Shown here one piece after another: positions 29,702 to 31,509 of a DNA stretch of 31,509 bases (the first letter of the stretch is position 1; every line of letters starts with the position of its first letter). This DNA is from Asparagopsis taxiformis (taxonomy: Eukaryota > Rhodophyta > Florideophyceae > Bonnemaisoniales > Bonnemaisoniaceae), in the NCBI GenBank assembly GCA_030407315.1, contig JALQPE010002257.1, positions 1-31,509 on the forward strand. The letters are read 5' to 3'. The translations under genes were made by a program, and so were the position numbers. The notes under the pieces were generated by a model, which saw only the letters and a list, made by a program, of their open reading frames with translations, did no database searches and had not been told where the DNA came from.

Positions 29702-31414
29702 CTGGAGTCTCCAGGGCGTGGTGTTGTATCCCGACCCCGCTCATGCGGTATGCGCCTACGCGCTAAGCGCAATTCTTCCTCAAGCTCTCGGACTCTTGTC
29801 ACTAGTTCATCGAACGTCTTCTCCCTCGCAGTTAAGTCCTTTTCCAATTTTGACACCTTCTCTTCCGCTAAGCGGCGACCTGTACGCTCTGCGCGATAGC
29901 GCGTTACTGCAGCATCCCGTCGCTCGCGACTTTCCCTTGTACCGAGTACCCACGTGACACACGTTAACGCCAAAGTATCCAACGCATTGCGAACGGGTAA
30001 CCGTCATCCCGTGGATGAAACACCGACGAAGTTGGGCCATCACCAAGACTATCCGCCAATTGGCGCAATTCGTAACCATAATAACTGCGCCGCGACACTG
30101 GATCCAAGAACATCCGCGCGAGCGGTAGCACGACCGACCGTACCGTCATCCTCTAGTGACTGACCGGATCGACGGTCTGGTGACAGAACCCGCGCTGCCG
30201 TAGAAGCCGGAAGACCCGGACGGTAGAGCGAGAAAGATCCAGTGGGGCTGGTGAGGGACAACTGCCGGGGTTCCATCGCTTCGTAAGAGCTGGCTCTACA
30301 GGAGCGTTGGATGAGGAGAGACGCCGAATCGGCTGGACGATAATGACCAGCAGGTGTCGAACGCCCAGGGCGTGGAACGTGCATCTCCCGTTTCGGGTTT
30401 GTACATGTAGTCCTCCAAATCTCCGTCGGAGTAACTTGGCGGGTCGACCGTAAGATAGCCGTCCTCGGCAAAATTCACCGTCCGACGAACGGAGGAGTCT
30501 CAACCACAGTCCTCCCGGGTAGTATACGCTGCGGCCTTCGCCGGTTTGAAGGGCAAACTCGGATGCGAGTAAAGGAAGATCTTCTCGGGCGCAACGCCTT
30601 CGATTGTACAAGCAATCTCCTCTATACCATCGGTGGTCTTGTAAGAAGCCTCGAGGAGGTCGATGATAACCTTCACATCTACGCTACGCGTCTTCGGTAC
30701 AACCGGTGATAACGGCATCTCATGGATGTCTTCCACGTCGTGATAGCCGACTCTGCCAAGTGTTTGGCCAATACCGGGAGGAACCCTCTAGTCTCTCTAC
30801 GAGACGAGCCAATTCCAAACCAATCATGAGCTCTCGCTTAACAGGACATAGTCCAAAAACCGAGGCTTCACCCAAGGACGGGGATCCGCCTCTACCACAC
30901 TGTGGAATACAGCATCGCTGGTGTATCCCCAATGGGCAAACACAAGGGCGGTGAGTTCTCGCCTTCCATCGGGAATCTTCCAACGTCGATTCAGCTCTGC
31001 TGTAGGTAACACACAAGTTCGCAGTGCGATGGTCCTATGCTCGATTAGCTCGGTAACCGAACACTCGGTAGTCAAGTGACGATACTTGCAAACCGGTAGT
31101 CCGGCTAGGTGACGCGCGTGTACACGCATGTGATGTTCCAACATACCGGTATCCGGGCGGGGTGGATACGCAAACCATCTTGACCTAACGATAGGTAAGT
31201 CGGGAACGCTCCCTTGATCCGAGTGTGACTCGAACAATCGACGGTTCATCCGCTCAACGTACAAGGCATCGCCTGGGTGAAGAAGAAAGGTGCGGTCGCA
31301 CAGCAACGTGTGTGGTACACGGAAATGTCGCATCGGCCGACACGACGGCAATTGGGCATAAGCCGACCAGTTGTTATGCAGCGCATGGGTATCACGGTGT
31401 TTAACACCTGCCAT
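29698..31414 (-). pseudogene. Long antisense accessory gene in chromovirus 3' region, broken
   Basis: Starts at ATG 31414, just after an in-frame stop, and runs 196 codons (WSAYAQLPSCRPMRHFRV, FLLHPGDALYVERMNRRLF). The reading then passes into another frame (RELMIGLELARLVERLEG), returns (VEDIHEMPLSPVVPKTRSVD, AEDGYLTVDPPSYSDGD) with one internal stop at 30500, and ends through shifted frames in a coiled coil, LAEEKVSKLEKDLTAREK, with stop at 29698. About 550 residues in total. No family is recognised. Position and orientation recall the antisense ORFs between pol and the 3' LTR in plant Tat/Retand elements; homology is not implied. Frame integrity is lost by several indels. Confidence 0.5.
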
Positions 31415-31509
31415 GAGACGGAGGTCTCGGACGCAAGTCGGTAAACGTCTCGCTTAAAAACCTCCCGTACGGGGCAGGCGGCAAAAGGGTAATACTCCCA
31501 CGGAGCTCT

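Larger units (their letters stand above)
21578..31509 (+). mobile_element. Ty3/gypsy chromovirus, 3' end outside the window
   Basis: The element has, in order: 5' LTR, primer-binding site, gag with a zinc knuckle, protease, RT, RNase H, integrase (HHCC, DDE, GPY/F) and a chromodomain, which is chromovirus architecture. After pol there are about 2.5 kb more, with a sense ORF and a long antisense coding region, and no 3' LTR by 31509. The total would therefore exceed 10 kb. Gag and pol carry several frame changes and one stop, so this copy is probably not autonomous unless these are sequence errors. It interrupts a Plavaka-like transposase gene at 21577/21578; the bases just before it (GGTCG, 21573-21577) are the expected target duplication. 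Confidence 0.88.

Noticed and set aside
31415..31509. 3' LTR at the window end
   Set aside because: No similarity to the LTR at 21578-22200 and no polypurine tract before it.

Overview
This is a eukaryotic nuclear window rich in mobile elements. Its genes lack bacterial ribosome-binding sites and operons. It holds an intron-bearing tRNA-Tyr, a chromodomain LTR retrotransposon, C2H2 zinc fingers and a SET-domain protein followed by an AATAAA signal. My best guess is a red alga, possibly a florideophyte of the Chondrus type: genes are nearly intronless, retrotransposon load is heavy, and the tRNA appears to carry a D-loop intron of the kind known from red algal nuclear tRNAs. The species assignment is inference.

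Layout. 1-840: broken ORF pieces, perhaps including an OTU-protease relic. 864-962 (-): tRNA-Tyr(GTA) with a canonical anticodon intron, a probable second D-loop intron and a Pol III terminator. 963-3700: no convincing gene. 3838-4712 (+): a C2H2 zinc-finger gene split over several frames. 4713-6680: no confident gene. 6686-6949: a 22-bp minisatellite. 7141-9929 (+): a decayed Ty1/copia element, cut in its reverse transcriptase by an LTR fragment (9930-10411). 10424-12126: GGACGTCC-rich repeats, a C-rich tract and a microsatellite. 12317-13676: copies of a hairpin-containing MITE-like repeat. 14027-17230 (+): an intact 1067-codon gene joining a DPPY DNA methyltransferase to a C-terminal SET domain, bracketed by almost identical inverted copies of that repeat (13497-13676 and 17464-17657). 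17891-20159 (+) and 20250-21577 (-): two convergent broken genes, a coiled-coil protein and the C-terminal half of a Plavaka-like (CACTA superfamily) transposase. 21578 to the window end: a Ty3/gypsy chromovirus with 5' LTR, primer-binding site, gag, protease, RT-RNase H, integrase and chromodomain, then a sense accessory ORF and a long broken antisense gene. Its 3' LTR is not in the window.

How the parts fit. The chromovirus appears to have landed inside the Plavaka-like transposase gene, and an older relative of its LTR sits in the copia relic. The 20-nt primer-binding site of the chromovirus is a perfect complement of the CCA-tailed 3' end of the tRNA-Tyr encoded at the other end of this window. 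Most element genes are frameshifted, while the methyltransferase-SET gene is clean. That contrast, plus the inverted repeats around it, makes it the most interesting object here: a possible single-chain writer of both DNA and protein methylation, either a selected host gene or mobile-element cargo.
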